DNA of 64,000 bases from Bacillus rubiinfantis. Lineage in GTDB: Bacteria; Bacillota; Bacilli; Bacillales; Cytobacillaceae. Below are positions 53,187-63,065 of this stretch, piece after piece. The stretch spans positions 126,501 through 190,500 of the forward strand of contig CCFE01000011.1 in NCBI GenBank assembly GCA_000752035.1. The letters are read 5' to 3'. The stretch's first letter is position 1, and the number at the start of each line of letters is the position of its first letter. The notes beneath the pieces are model-generated. The model made no database searches. It was not told the DNA's origin and worked only from the letters and a program-made list of their open reading frames with translations. The position numbers and the translations under genes are program-made.

Positions 53187-53885
53187 TTATACTCCATAGC
53201 GGTCTAATCTTTTTTCAAGAAGTTGTTGCAGGATAGCTAGGAAAAAACATATCACCCAATAAATGAGGGCAGCTTCTGTATACACTAATAAAAATTCATA
53301 ATTTCTTGAAGTAATTTCTTGCGCACGGCGGAACATCTCAGTAATAAGTACTACGGAAGCCAGTGAGGTATCCTTTACTAAGCTGATAAATGTATTGGAT
53401 AGCGGTGGTAAGGACACCCTTGCTGCTTGAGGTAAAATAATCCGCTTTAATATTTGGGCATAAGACATACCGATAGAATAGCCAGCTTCCCATTGCCCTT
53501 TAGCAATCGAAAGAATCGACGCGCGAATGGTTTCAGACGCATAGGCCCCAACATTCAGCGAAAAACCAATCACCGCGGAAATGAACGGATCAAGGGTAAT
53601 CCCGATATTAGGTAGTCCGTAGAAAATAATAAACAGCTGCACTAATAAAGGGGTACCGCGAATGGCTGACACATAAACCCGAGCGATGATTTGCAGTACT
53701 TTTACATGAGTGATGCGCGCTAATGCAGTGAAAATCGCCAGTAAAATACCAAAAATAAACGAAATCACGGTCAACGGAATCGTATTTGAGATGGCTCCCT
53801 CCAGCAGCGGCCAAAGGGAGCTTTTTGCAATATCAATCAGTCTGCTGATGCGATCTGGATCAGTTGTGATGCTATTTAAGAACAT
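53187..53885 (-). CDS. tcyB: Amino-acid (cystine-type) ABC transporter permease
   Basis: A permease of about 232 residues of the HisM/GlnP type, with SAIRGTPLLVQLFIIFYGLP and the EAA segment ISIAKGQWEAGYSIGMSYAQ-like. ATG 53885 is likely: GGGGA lies upstream and the resulting length fits TcyB. A longer frame from 53930 would overlap the binding-protein gene by about 60 bp. As placed, it overlaps tcyA by 14 bp. Confidence 0.8.
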   Translation of the reverse strand: MFLNSITTDPDRISRLIDIAKSSLWPLLEGAISNTIPLTVISFIFGILLAIFTALARITHVKVLQIIARVYVSAIRGTPLLVQLFIIFYGLPNIGITLDPFISAVIGFSLNVGAYASETIRASILSIAKGQWEAGYSIGMSYAQILKRIILPQAARVSLPPLSNTFISLVKDTSLASVVLITEMFRRAQEITSRNYEFLLVYTEAALIYWVICFFLAILQQLLEKRLDRYGV

Positions 53886-54696
53886 TTTCCCCAAACCATT
53901 TCTTCGAGATTTTCTCGTAAGTACCGTCATCGACGATTTCTTTTAACGCCTTGTTTACTTCATCGACTAATGTCTCGCTCTTCTTTCTAAACATAAAGCC
54001 ACTGGCAGATGCTGATTTACTGGTTGCAACAATTTTTATCGGTGCGTCTGGTTTTTGTTTTCGATAATCTAAATAAGCAATATTATCATTAATGGTCACA
54101 TCGACCCGCTTTTGTACCAACAGCTCAGCAGCTTGTTGGAAGCCTTCTACTCCAATGAGCTTTGCACCATACTTTTTCGCCATGTCACCATAATTGCTAG
54201 TTAATGATTGAGCAGAATTAAGTCCTTTAATATCCGCAAATTTTTTGACAGTATTATTATCCTCTCTTACGACTAACACCGCTGATGATTTAATATAAGG
54301 GTCGGAGAATTCATACTTTTTCTGACGATCGGGACGAATACCGACTTCGTTCGCAATCATATCAAACCGTTTCGCATCTAAGCCGGCAAATAAGGCATCC
54401 CATTGCGTTTCCTTAAATTCAGCCTTTACCCCAAGCCGTTTTGCTACCTCTTGGGCGAGCTCAACATCAAAACCAGTTAGCTTACCATTCGTATCATGAA
54501 ACGTAAATGGCGGATAAGTACCCTCCGTACCGATTAAGATTTTTCCGTCATCTTTCACCCTTGCCAGTAAATCTGTTTCTGTTTTTTCCGCCTTGTCTTC
54601 CGTCTTATTTTCCTTTTTATCATCGTCCTTGCCGCATGCTGATAAAATCAAGGTAAAACACAGTAATAGTGAAAATAACAGCCAATATTTCCTCAT
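53872..54696 (-). CDS. tcyA: Cystine-binding-type lipoprotein
   Basis: A 274-residue SBP family 3 lipoprotein with an ILSAC lipobox. GTEGTYPPFTFHD, AQSLTSNYGDMAKK and ISKKWFGENV closely resemble TcyA. Start is ATG 54696 behind GGAGG. It binds L-cystine in that family; ligand is inferred. Uptake of cystine fits the sulfur genes in this window. Confidence 0.82.
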   Translation of the reverse strand: MRKYWLLFSLLLCFTLILSACGKDDDKKENKTEDKAEKTETDLLARVKDDGKILIGTEGTYPPFTFHDTNGKLTGFDVELAQEVAKRLGVKAEFKETQWDALFAGLDAKRFDMIANEVGIRPDRQKKYEFSDPYIKSSAVLVVREDNNTVKKFADIKGLNSAQSLTSNYGDMAKKYGAKLIGVEGFQQAAELLVQKRVDVTINDNIAYLDYRKQKPDAPIKIVATSKSASASGFMFRKKSETLVDEVNKALKEIVDDGTYEKISKKWFGENVLK

Positions 54697-54762
54697 CAAC
54701 AAAACCTCCAACTTTAACTGAATTAACCCCTAACCTGTGTTTTATCTTTCCCAATTGCGTAT

Positions 54763-54792
54763 AAAAAAAACTGCCGAATGATTCGACAGTTA
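54763..54792 (-). terminator. Terminator of the APA permease gene
   Basis: AACTGTCGAAT/ATTCGGCAGTT form a stem with one mismatch and a TTTTTTTT run on the minus strand. Confidence 0.8.
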
Positions 54793-56214
54793 CGCAGATA
54801 TTATTTTTTGCTGTTCATTGGCAGCAGGTTTTTTTGTCTTCGGTCGGTAAAAGAAAATCCCACTAGCTAGCAGTATAACTCCATAGATAAATGTTTTTAC
54901 GTCTGCCGTACCCGCAATAATCATCCACGTTGAATAGACAGTCGCAACCATCGCAATCACTCCATCTATCCAGCGGGGCCGAGAACCAGTATAGGTTTCT
55001 CCTGTCATGACCAACTTAAGGGCATAGATTGACGAGATAAAATAGGGAACTAAATAAGCTAGTGTAGCAATTAAAATAATAAATTCAAATGCCTCCGAAA
55101 TGGATCTGGAAATCGTTGAAAAAATAAATATTTGTGCCAAACCGTTAGTCATGAGTAATGAAAACGCTGGCAGACCCTTGTTGTTTTCCTTAATGAACGC
55201 TTTTGGAAATAAGTCTTGTTTCGCTGCCTGATACGGCACTTCAGCACTTAACATTACCCAGCCAATTGTCGAACCAATTAAACTAATTAAGCCCACGGCT
55301 GCAAGAAACTTCCCTCCAACTGGTCCGAGAACCATCTCCACCGCATCGATTAGCGGTTTATCGGAATGAATTAATGTCTGTTGGTCAAGCATCCCCATCG
55401 TTAAGACGCTAATACCGATATATATGGCAAGTGCAATAGCCAACCCTAAAATCGTTGCCCGTTTAATATCCGTTTGTTTTTTGGCCCGTCCTGCAAACAC
55501 AACCGCTGACTCAATTCCAATGAATGCCCATAAAGTATTCAACGAGGCATGATTGATTTGCGATAACATGCCAATCGTATTTCCTGCCTCATCTGCCCTT
55601 ACTGCTACCAACGGCAAAATATTACTTTTTTCAAATGCAAACAAGCCAACAAGGATAAACAGAAAAAATCCTACTACCTTTGCTGCCGTGGCGGCAAAAT
55701 TCAACTTGCCGGCACTTTCCAAACCGCGGAAGATGACAAAATGAATCCCCCATAAGAGGATAGTACAAACAATAAAGGTTAAGCCGTTACCAACTTTAAT
55801 CGTATAATAGCCAATGGTAAACCATGGCGTCTCATTCGTTAACACTGGGAAAAAAGTCGATAAATAGCTGGCAAATGTCGTTATTACGGCAACAATTCCA
55901 GCCAAGTTACCTACCCAATAGCCCCATGATGCCATAAAACCTGTTAATGCTGAAAGCTGCGAACCAGACTTAAACAGTTCCTTGGCATACATTTGTGGGC
56001 CCCCAGTGATATCAGGCTTTCGCATTCCTAAATTTCCGAATACAAGCGCAATCGTCAAAACACCAAATCCAGTAATGAGCCAGGCAGCAATGACTCCACC
56101 CGGACTGGCGGCTTCTGCCAAAGATCTCGGCAGCATAAAGATGCCAGATCCGACCATATTTCCGACAACAAGTGCTGTTAATAACCAAAATCCTAATTTA
56201 TTTGTTTGACTCAT
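54790..56214 (-). CDS. Basic amino acid/polyamine antiporter (APA family)
   Basis: A 474-residue APC-superfamily transporter with about 12 helices. The first helix holds VGNMVGSGIFMLP, the substrate backbone-binding motif, and the N-terminus resembles arginine/ornithine and lysine antiporters. The precise substrate is not clear. ArgR and Crp/Fnr regulators of arginine metabolism lie 6-8 kb to the right, which makes a basic amino acid plausible. Monocistronic with its own terminator. Confidence 0.8.
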   Translation of the reverse strand: MSQTNKLGFWLLTALVVGNMVGSGIFMLPRSLAEAASPGGVIAAWLITGFGVLTIALVFGNLGMRKPDITGGPQMYAKELFKSGSQLSALTGFMASWGYWVGNLAGIVAVITTFASYLSTFFPVLTNETPWFTIGYYTIKVGNGLTFIVCTILLWGIHFVIFRGLESAGKLNFAATAAKVVGFFLFILVGLFAFEKSNILPLVAVRADEAGNTIGMLSQINHASLNTLWAFIGIESAVVFAGRAKKQTDIKRATILGLAIALAIYIGISVLTMGMLDQQTLIHSDKPLIDAVEMVLGPVGGKFLAAVGLISLIGSTIGWVMLSAEVPYQAAKQDLFPKAFIKENNKGLPAFSLLMTNGLAQIFIFSTISRSISEAFEFIILIATLAYLVPYFISSIYALKLVMTGETYTGSRPRWIDGVIAMVATVYSTWMIIAGTADVKTFIYGVILLASGIFFYRPKTKKPAANEQQKIISA

Positions 56215-56352
56215 GATGTATTTACTCCTAATAAGGTTATCATCAAGATGATGTTCATTTACTAAATGACTTTACTAGGATACGGCCGAGACGGTTCACC
56301 TGTCAATGGAAAATTTTATCGTGATAAAGTATTAGAGAACTGAAATAATTAA

Positions 56353-56385
56353 AAAAGTAAGTTTTTGCGGTGATTAACTTACTTC
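56353..56385 (-). terminator. Terminator at the end of the MASE3 gene
   Basis: AAGTAAGTT and AACTTACTT pair and TTTTTT follows on the minus strand. The stem overlaps the stop codon. Confidence 0.65.
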
Positions 56386-57255
56386 ACTTGTCCTGCTTTT
56401 CTGCTGGCTTATCGTTTGATATTCTGGTTCTTTACGTTGTGTTTGCCGCCCCATGGTTTCAATGTTTTTTAAAAAATAAAATCCTTTAAGAATATAATAG
56501 AAACCTAATGTCTTAAAAATATGGCCGACAAAATTATCAATGTCATACACGCTCCGATAAATCGTAAACACTAATTCGGCCAGTAATAGGAACACCAATG
56601 CCAACGCAATCGACAGTTTTGCTTCACATTTCTCCTCATGGTAATGGTAAAGCGTTATCAGTAAACAAATAAATTGTAGGACGCTGATGCTGTATTCAAT
56701 GGCATTTTTTAATGGCGTTGTTCCTTTTCCATCCTCCATTAACAAAGGCAGACTGTTTTCAAAATAAAATACAACATAAATTATCACACTTAACAGAACT
56801 GCTGCCACAGCTAGCATTCCAATGCGGTAGTCTCGTTTTAGACTCCAATCCGGCAAGAGCAAAATAGGCAGTAAAAGAATCGCCTGCCCACTCCTTGCGA
56901 TAATCCAAAACCAGGTTGCTTTTGCCACGGAACTCTCAGTGATAAAATACGGCATGCCTTTGAAGGTAAGGGTATGAAACAAGTCCATAGTACCTATGAA
57001 GAAAAAAGTAAAGGATAACAGCAGCATTTGACTCGATCTCGTTATTCGATATCGCTTCAATCCATAAAAAAAGATCGTAGCCGAGATACAGATACTGATA
57101 TTTTCTAACATTGTATGAAATCCAACATAATTTTCCGGGTTATACAGAGAATTAATTTGTTCCTGAAATATATGGGTGCTCATAAGAAAGAAGATTGCTA
57201 AAACGGAGTATAGGAGGAATTTCCCTTCAGATAAATAATTTTTCATCATACTCAC
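56374..57255 (-). CDS. Stand-alone MASE3 membrane sensor protein
   Basis: A 293-residue protein with about eight membrane helices. NYVGFHTMLEN near residue 43 and GTMDLFHTLTFKGMPYF near residue 95 mark the MASE3 sensory domain, normally the N-terminus of histidine kinases or diguanylate cyclases. Here the protein ends about 30 residues after the last helix with a charged tail (KEPEYQ...) and no output domain. It is either a truncated sensor or a subunit acting through a partner. No kinase or GGDEF gene is adjacent. Confidence 0.78.
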   Translation of the reverse strand: MSMMKNYLSEGKFLLYSVLAIFFLMSTHIFQEQINSLYNPENYVGFHTMLENISICISATIFFYGLKRYRITRSSQMLLLSFTFFFIGTMDLFHTLTFKGMPYFITESSVAKATWFWIIARSGQAILLLPILLLPDWSLKRDYRIGMLAVAAVLLSVIIYVVFYFENSLPLLMEDGKGTTPLKNAIEYSISVLQFICLLITLYHYHEEKCEAKLSIALALVFLLLAELVFTIYRSVYDIDNFVGHIFKTLGFYYILKGFYFLKNIETMGRQTQRKEPEYQTISQQKSRTSEVS

Positions 57256-57345
57256 CTCACTTTAAATTGCTGTTTATCTTATTATAGGGGCGAACAGTGG
57301 TCCATAACGGTCAAGGTTGTAGCAAATTTATGAAAACTTAACATC

Positions 57346-57374
57346 AAAAAGGATTGTCGCTTCCGACAATCCAC
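57346..57374 (-). terminator. Terminator of nadE
   Basis: GGATTGTCG and CGACAATCC pair around a 4-nt loop, followed by TTTTT on the minus strand. Confidence 0.88.
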
Positions 57375-57381
57375 CATTTAC

Positions 57382-58203
57382 TTATTTCCACCAGCTATCA
57401 AACATGGTCGCTGGCATCATGCGCTTGTGTTCCGTCGTTAGGTAACGCTTTTCTATTTTTTCCGCCACCTCGTTCGAAACTGCTTTTCCTTCTAAATAGT
57501 CATCCAACTCATCATAGCTAATCCCTAACTCAGTTTCATCTGCCTGACCTGGCTTTTGGTCCAGTAAATCAGCAGTAGGAATCTTTAAATAAAGCCGCTC
57601 TTCAGCACCTAATTCTTTTAATAATGCTTTTCCCTGCCGCTTTGTTAAACCAGATAACGGCAGAACATCTGAACCGCCATCACCGTACTTAGTGTAAAAA
57701 CCAGTAACAGCTTCGGCAGCATGATCTGTTCCAATCACTAGCAGGCCTTCCATTCCGCCAGCCGCATACTGGGCAATCATCCGCATTCTCGCTTTTACAT
57801 TGCCTTTTTGATAATCACTCAACGGTTGGCCCGTAGCCGTTTGATTGTATTCCTTTTCCACTTCATCAACGGCAGCTTTAATATTGAAAACAATCTCATT
57901 GTCTGCTTTGATAAATGCTAAAGCACGCTTTGCATCATCCTCATCCTGCTGTGTTCCATATGGCAGACGGACGGCGAGAAAAACAGCATCCGCTCCCTCT
58001 TGACGCAGCTCTTCTACAGCAAGTTGGGCGAGTCTTCCAGCAAGTGTTGAATCCTGGCCGCCACTTATACCTAACACATACCCTTTCGCCTTTGTCTGCC
58101 GTAAATAGGCTTTTAGAAAATCAATCCGTTTTCGCACCTCCTCCTTTGGCTGAATTGCTGGAGATACATGTAAATCCTTGATAATTTTTGCTTGCAGATT
58201 CAT
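57382..58203 (-). CDS. nadE: NH3-dependent NAD+ synthetase
   Basis: A 273-residue N-type ATP pyrophosphatase, near-identical in length to B. subtilis NadE. The P-loop is GISGGQDSTLAGRLAQ and the catalytic loop GTDHAAEAVTGFYTKYGDGGSD. It amidates nicotinate adenine dinucleotide to NAD+ with ammonia in the cytosol. A GGAGGTTAG site precedes the ATG. Single gene. Confidence 0.94.
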   Translation of the reverse strand: MNLQAKIIKDLHVSPAIQPKEEVRKRIDFLKAYLRQTKAKGYVLGISGGQDSTLAGRLAQLAVEELRQEGADAVFLAVRLPYGTQQDEDDAKRALAFIKADNEIVFNIKAAVDEVEKEYNQTATGQPLSDYQKGNVKARMRMIAQYAAGGMEGLLVIGTDHAAEAVTGFYTKYGDGGSDVLPLSGLTKRQGKALLKELGAEERLYLKIPTADLLDQKPGQADETELGISYDELDDYLEGKAVSNEVAEKIEKRYLTTEHKRMMPATMFDSWWK

Positions 58204-58326
58204 CTTCTAACCTCCTGGATTTCATTATCTTTAATGTACCACAATTGCGACATTTTCACTAAAAGAGACAAATGGAGGGAACACGGGTAAAATAAGAAAG
58301 TTACTAAACATATTGGAGGGTTCTAT

Positions 58327-58839
58327 TTGGAAGGAAAAACTTGTAATGAATCTAGAGTAGTCCGTACGATGCGGGTATTTCCCAATGACGTCAATAATCA
58401 TCATACATTATTTGGCGGTAAATTGATGAGCGATACTGATATGTGTGCCTCTATCTCAGCTGCAAGGCACTCACGTAAAGAATGTGTGACCGCCTCAACC
58501 GACTCCGTTGATTTCTTGAGCCCAATTCGACCAGATGATTCTGTCTGCTTTGAATCCTTTGTTACCTGGACAGGCACCACTTCAATGGAAGTGTTTGTAA
58601 AAATAACCGCTGAAAATTTAATCACTGGTAAGCGAAAAATCGCAGCAACGGCCTTTTTAACCTTTGTTGCTCTTGATAAGGAAGGCAAACCATCTGCAGT
58701 TCCTCCCGTTATTCCAGAAACAGAAGAAGAGAAGAAATTGTTTGAAACCGGTCAAGAACGGGCAGCAAAGCGAAAAGAACATAGAAAACACAGCAAAGAA
58801 CTAGCCGCTCACTTAGCCATCAACAAACCTTGGGAATAA
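58327..58839 (+). CDS. Hotdog-fold acyl-CoA thioesterase
   Basis: A 170-residue thioesterase of the YkhA/YciA type. The hotdog helix is preceded by NHHTLFGGKLMSDTDMCAS, with the catalytic Asp in this segment. It starts with TTG behind GGAGGG. It hydrolyses acyl-CoA, but chain preference cannot be read. It has a Lys/Glu-rich C-terminal tail. Divergent from nadE. Confidence 0.87.
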   Translation: MEGKTCNESRVVRTMRVFPNDVNNHHTLFGGKLMSDTDMCASISAARHSRKECVTASTDSVDFLSPIRPDDSVCFESFVTWTGTTSMEVFVKITAENLITGKRKIAATAFLTFVALDKEGKPSAVPPVIPETEEEKKLFETGQERAAKRKEHRKHSKELAAHLAINKPWE

Positions 58840-58918
58840 CAAAGTGCGTTAGCGCCTTTGCTTTATTTTGATATCTTTTTTACCCAAGTTGGGCCCATAA
58901 ATAAATTCAAGAACAGTT

Positions 58919-58950
58919 AAAAGGTTCGCAGGTTGGGCTGCGAACCTTTA
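58919..58950 (-). terminator. Terminator of the DUF3231 gene
   Basis: AAGGTTCGCAG and CTGCGAACCTT pair around a 6-nt loop. Confidence 0.8.
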
Positions 58951-59949
58951 CTCCAATTTCTGCAATTTCCTTCTATCCGGTGCATGTGGCGGCTTTTGCA
59001 TCCAACCACGCTCAACCATAAGTTTAAATCCCTTCGCTGAATAAGCTAATATTTCTAACTGATATTTTTGATAATACGCCACTAAGTCTGTACGTAATGA
59101 CATAGATATAGAATGTCCAAGTAACGTAAGGTCAATCCCATTTAAGGCAGTAAATAAGGCGACAATCAGCCGATTGGAGAATGGGTTTACTGTCGAGTCA
59201 GTGACATCTGACACTGTCGCCACATTACCCAGGAGCTCCTCTCTTTGAAAAAGATCATTAAACGTATTCAGCTGTTTTTCCGATATTTTTTTCCCTTCGA
59301 CAATAAACTCATGAATTTCTTCATCCTTGACTACCTGGAGCAGACCCATACAAAGTAAAATTGAAAAATAATTACGTTCCGTATTAAAAAACATCTGGGT
59401 AATCTCCGCCACATTGAGAGGCCGTTTTTTCCCGAAGGCGTTTAGATAGCTAAGTTTGTCTATATATTCAATCGTCTCTGGATATGGAATCATCGGTGGC
59501 CTGTCATAGACACCTTTTGACAGCATTAGCTCTATGGACTGTTGATAAAGAGCCGTATACTTCTGTACCAGCTTGACGAAAAAATCCAATACGTCTTTCC
59601 GTGCGATGTTTGCTGTTATAAATCCCCCATTAATCATCGACATCCGGCTGATAAAATACACTAAACTCAAGGCAAACGTATCATAAAATAATGGGGGAGC
59701 GGTTAAATCAAGATCTTTCTCAGAGAACCCATCCGGTATCGGAATGCCTTCTAATTGAAATAGTTCCGTAATTTTCTTTACATGATGACTTGATAAATCA
59801 AAAGCCTCTTGGAGCAGCTTTTTTATTTCAGTATCTTGATTGTGATGGAGAAAGTACGACAATAAACATACGGACATGCTTTCCTGAGTGTATACCTCCC
59901 AAAGGCCGGCAATTTCCGCACTCGATAGCCTAATACTACGCTTTTCCAT
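58948..59949 (-). CDS. DUF3231 family protein
   Basis: A 333-residue, largely helical protein of the DUF3231 family, common in spore formers. It shows two similar halves, each starting with a SSAEIAGLWEVY-like or NVAEITQMFFN-like helix and containing a HH or EEIHEF motif, suggestive of a ferritin-like four-helix bundle duplication. Whether a metal site is kept is unclear. Function unknown; spore association is inferred from the family. Confidence 0.78.
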   Translation of the reverse strand: MEKRSIRLSSAEIAGLWEVYTQESMSVCLLSYFLHHNQDTEIKKLLQEAFDLSSHHVKKITELFQLEGIPIPDGFSEKDLDLTAPPLFYDTFALSLVYFISRMSMINGGFITANIARKDVLDFFVKLVQKYTALYQQSIELMLSKGVYDRPPMIPYPETIEYIDKLSYLNAFGKKRPLNVAEITQMFFNTERNYFSILLCMGLLQVVKDEEIHEFIVEGKKISEKQLNTFNDLFQREELLGNVATVSDVTDSTVNPFSNRLIVALFTALNGIDLTLLGHSISMSLRTDLVAYYQKYQLEILAYSAKGFKLMVERGWMQKPPHAPDRRKLQKLE

Positions 59950-60033
59950 TCAAGACTCCTCCCCTAGATAATACTTTATAAGGATAGATTACCAAAAAGC
60001 GTTTAGAATATACTTGAAAAAGTAGTTAAAGTT

Positions 60034-60078
60034 AAACGAAGGGGACCAGCTTCTAAGAAGCTGATCCCCTTCGTTTAA
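60034..60078 (-). terminator. Terminator of the AI-2E-family permease gene
   Basis: A near-perfect 20-bp stem: AAACGAAGGGGA(C)CAGCTTCT and its partner, with a 2-nt loop. Confidence 0.8.
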
Positions 60079-60114
60079 TGGTTATAGCATGAGACATTAT
60101 GTTTGCAGCTTGAT

Positions 60115-61116
60115 TTAAGACTTCTCATTGTCTGTTACTTCTAATACATCCAGCAGGAACACAAACACCGGTATCCCGATAATTAATCCCCAAACACCGA
60201 AAAAGTGTTCACCAAATATTAATACAATAAACGTATAAAACACCGGTAAATTTGTTTTTGAGCTCATGAGATTAGGATTTAATATATAGGCCTCAATCCC
60301 ATGAATGATGGCAATTGCAATACCAACGTAAAGCACCGTCATGATACCGCCAATACTGTAGGCGATAATTGTCAGCGGTATTAATGAAATAATCACACCT
60401 GCAACAGGAATTAATCCCAAAATAAAGATCATGATCGAGAGTCCGCCAAGTTGCGGAAAATCTAGAATCCACAGCGAAATTGTCGTTAGGATGCAGTTGA
60501 CAATTGCAATAATCAATTGTGCTTCGATTACTTTCCCAAACGTTCTCACAAATTTTTGGGCAAAAAATTCAATCTCCGCATATATCGAGGCAACTTTACT
60601 GTGTTTAAACTTTCTTGTAAATTCAACCAATCTTGGTTTCTCCAGTAAGAAAAATAAACTTAATAGCAAGGCTAACAGTATCTGCAAGCCAACCTTGCTA
60701 ATATCGCTAAATGATTTTAATAAGTAGGTGACGCCCTGCTCTAAATAGCTGGTAATATTGATTTCCTCGATTCGCCCTACAATGTAATTCAACACTACAT
60801 TATCATGCTTCGCAGTATAAAAGGTTGTAAGCTGCTTAATTAAAGTCGTTATTTCCCCTGCAATCATTGGCAGATACATGACTAGTGCATATGAAAGCAA
60901 TCCAACAATGCTCGAATAGGAAATAACCACGAGCAATTTACGATTGAGCGGAATTTTATTTTCAAAAAATTGCACTAACCGATCCATTAAAAAAGCAAAG
61001 ATAAAGGTAAGTAATATTAAATTAATCATCGACCTAACGGCATACAGTATCAGGGCAACAAACAAGAAAATTGAAATACGCTTGAAAGAGCTGCTTTGAA
61101 TAACTTTATTAATCAT
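60115..61116 (-). CDS. AI-2E family transporter (PerM/YtvI-like)
   Basis: A 333-residue membrane protein with about eight helices. The central soluble segment between helices 3 and 4 and the C-terminal GLIPVAGVIISLIPL and IFGEHFFGVWGLIIGIPV regions mark the AI-2E exporter family. Members move quorum signals, ions or drive Na+/H+ exchange; the substrate here is unknown. Single gene. Confidence 0.82.
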   Translation of the reverse strand: MINKVIQSSSFKRISIFLFVALILYAVRSMINLILLTFIFAFLMDRLVQFFENKIPLNRKLLVVISYSSIVGLLSYALVMYLPMIAGEITTLIKQLTTFYTAKHDNVVLNYIVGRIEEINITSYLEQGVTYLLKSFSDISKVGLQILLALLLSLFFLLEKPRLVEFTRKFKHSKVASIYAEIEFFAQKFVRTFGKVIEAQLIIAIVNCILTTISLWILDFPQLGGLSIMIFILGLIPVAGVIISLIPLTIIAYSIGGIMTVLYVGIAIAIIHGIEAYILNPNLMSSKTNLPVFYTFIVLIFGEHFFGVWGLIIGIPVFVFLLDVLEVTDNEKS

Positions 61117-61231
61117 AGATTATTATCGATCCCCGTATTTTCAGAATATAAAGTATATAATACTTCCATACATTATAACAAATGTATCACACTTTTGTCT
61201 GTTATATCACTTTCCTTTTTAATTCCACTGT

Positions 61232-62269
61232 TTAGAATTGAACAGGAACCATGTCACTGTTTAAAGAGTGACTTTCATAACCATTCTTCTTTAGATAGGC
61301 CAGTAATTTAGGCAAGTGAGTTAGCGTTTCCTTGCGCTCATGTAAAAGAATCACAATCGGCTCCTGATGATTCTGCAATCTTGTTAGCTGTTCAATCACA
61401 TTGGTAACATAGCGGTTGTCTTTATAATACCAGTCCTTGCTATCAATATTCCAATCCCACATCTTAAATCCGGCTTTATTTACGGCCTCACGATATTCTG
61501 GTTTCATATGTGGCGAGCTTCCATAGGGTGTTCTAATTAAATTTGATTCTTTACCGGAAATTTCCTTTAAAGTCTGTTGATTTTGCTGTAACTCAGTTAT
61601 AACCGTATGTACAGATGAATAAAATCTGTTTACATCATGAGACACACTATGGAGACCCACACCTTCTCCTGATTTTACCATTAGCTTTACCGCTTCTGGG
61701 TATCTCCGAATATTTCCATCAATCATGAAAAAAGTCGCTTTGTAATGATACTTTTTTAATTGGGCAATGATATCATGAGAAACGGTCGACGGGCCGTCAT
61801 CAAATGTGAGATAAATGCGTCTTTTCTTCCACTCACCTTTACTTTGTTTGGAATATGCTACTTGAGCATTTTTCTTTACTGTGTCTTGCTGATGAGTTTT
61901 AGAATTAGCTGTTTTCCTCCCATTAGTTACTGGATGAGAAACTTCATGCTTTTTAACAGCAAGTCGTACGTAGGTCTTGTTTGTTGCTATTTTTTTCCCT
62001 TCGGTATGAATTTTTTTCATATCTTCCCACGCAAATGCAGGGTACTGCTGTTTATCTGATTGAAGAGTTATGAATGACCTATCTAATTCCGGCGGCCTGG
62101 TTATCATTTTCTCCGGATGAATTGTAGATTCTTTTTTAACAAGATTAATAGTTTTTACTGCCGCTTTTGCTTGTAAAAAATGTGTGACTGAAATACCAGC
62201 GAATATTCCCACTGCCACAATCATGAGAAATAACACCCCAAGCGACCAACCACGCTTAAATTTCCCCAT
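61232..62269 (-). CDS. Polysaccharide deacetylase (NodB domain)
   Basis: A 345-residue membrane-anchored CE4 enzyme. One membrane helix lies at residues about 10-33; a linker of about 100 residues follows, then the NodB domain from about residue 148. Motifs are TFDDGPS (catalytic base and metal Asp), HSVSHD (metal His pair), RTPYGSS and the C-terminal ILLHE. It should deacetylate N-acetylglucosamine in peptidoglycan or another envelope polymer, outside the cell. Similar to PgdA-type proteins. Confidence 0.87.
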   Translation of the reverse strand: MGKFKRGWSLGVLFLMIVAVGIFAGISVTHFLQAKAAVKTINLVKKESTIHPEKMITRPPELDRSFITLQSDKQQYPAFAWEDMKKIHTEGKKIATNKTYVRLAVKKHEVSHPVTNGRKTANSKTHQQDTVKKNAQVAYSKQSKGEWKKRRIYLTFDDGPSTVSHDIIAQLKKYHYKATFFMIDGNIRRYPEAVKLMVKSGEGVGLHSVSHDVNRFYSSVHTVITELQQNQQTLKEISGKESNLIRTPYGSSPHMKPEYREAVNKAGFKMWDWNIDSKDWYYKDNRYVTNVIEQLTRLQNHQEPIVILLHERKETLTHLPKLLAYLKKNGYESHSLNSDMVPVQF

Positions 62270-62586
62270 TGTTCAAATCCTCTCTGCTGTGTTTTGCTTC
62301 CTCCATTATAGACGATATTCCCCTTAAATTGTTTCTATTATATTAAATTTATTACAATTATATTAAAAAACTGTAATATTAAGATACTAATAGACAAATT
62401 TCACCAAATTCCTTATATTTATATTGTAGATTAATTGGGAGAAAATAGTAAAGGTAATTTTTAACAAAGGCACCTTGATAATATCAGTTACAACATATTG
62501 TAATATGTTCACTTTTTATCCATTTCAATTGCTGATAAAAATAGCTATTATAGAGTTATAGAATCCGATGAAAGCGAGTTCAGCAT
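62270..62586. other. AT-rich gap before the ArgR-like gene
   Basis: 317 bp, strongly AT rich, between divergent genes. I see no gene and no match to an ARG box that I could defend; it probably holds both promoters. Confidence 0.4.
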
Positions 62587-63039
62587 ATGAACCGAGAAAT
62601 GCGATTGCAGCTGATTACCAAGCTAGTCTCAGAATTTGAGATAAAAACCCAAGAGGAATTGCAACATTTGCTCACTAAAAAAGGGTTAAGGATTACACAG
62701 GCTACCATTTCAAGGGACATTCATGCCCTACAGCTTATAAAAGTTCCTTGTAAAAGCGGTGGCTTTAAATACAGCTTTAAATTAGATCAAGAATATTTCG
62801 TTTCTGAGAAATTAAAGAACAAGCTTCGTGATGCACTTGTTGGCATGGAAGTAATTCAATATTTTATCGTCGTCAAAACGCTTCCCGGTCATGCCCATTC
62901 ATTTGGCGCTCTATTTGACTCCATGAATCTCGAAGGAAAAGCGGGAACCATTTGTGGAAATGATACCTGTTTAATCATATGCCGTTCTCCTGAGGAAGCT
63001 ATTCGTATCCAACAACAAATTGATTCACTTAATCATTAG
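62587..63039 (+). CDS. ArgR/AhrC-family arginine regulator
   Basis: A 150-residue ArgR family protein. The N-terminal winged helix has QATISRDIHALQL, and the C-terminal hexamerisation and arginine-binding domain holds the GTICGNDTCLIICRS motif. The family normally has GTICGDDT; the Asp-to-Asn change here is at the arginine-contact pair and may alter affinity. It is probably a second, catabolic ArgR, since it is followed by a Crp/Fnr gene as in arginine deiminase loci. The ribosome site is weak. Confidence 0.85.
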   Translation: MNREMRLQLITKLVSEFEIKTQEELQHLLTKKGLRITQATISRDIHALQLIKVPCKSGGFKYSFKLDQEYFVSEKLKNKLRDALVGMEVIQYFIVVKTLPGHAHSFGALFDSMNLEGKAGTICGNDTCLIICRSPEEAIRIQQQIDSLNH

Positions 63040-63065
63040 TATCAATCTAAAAAGGAGCGACATAG

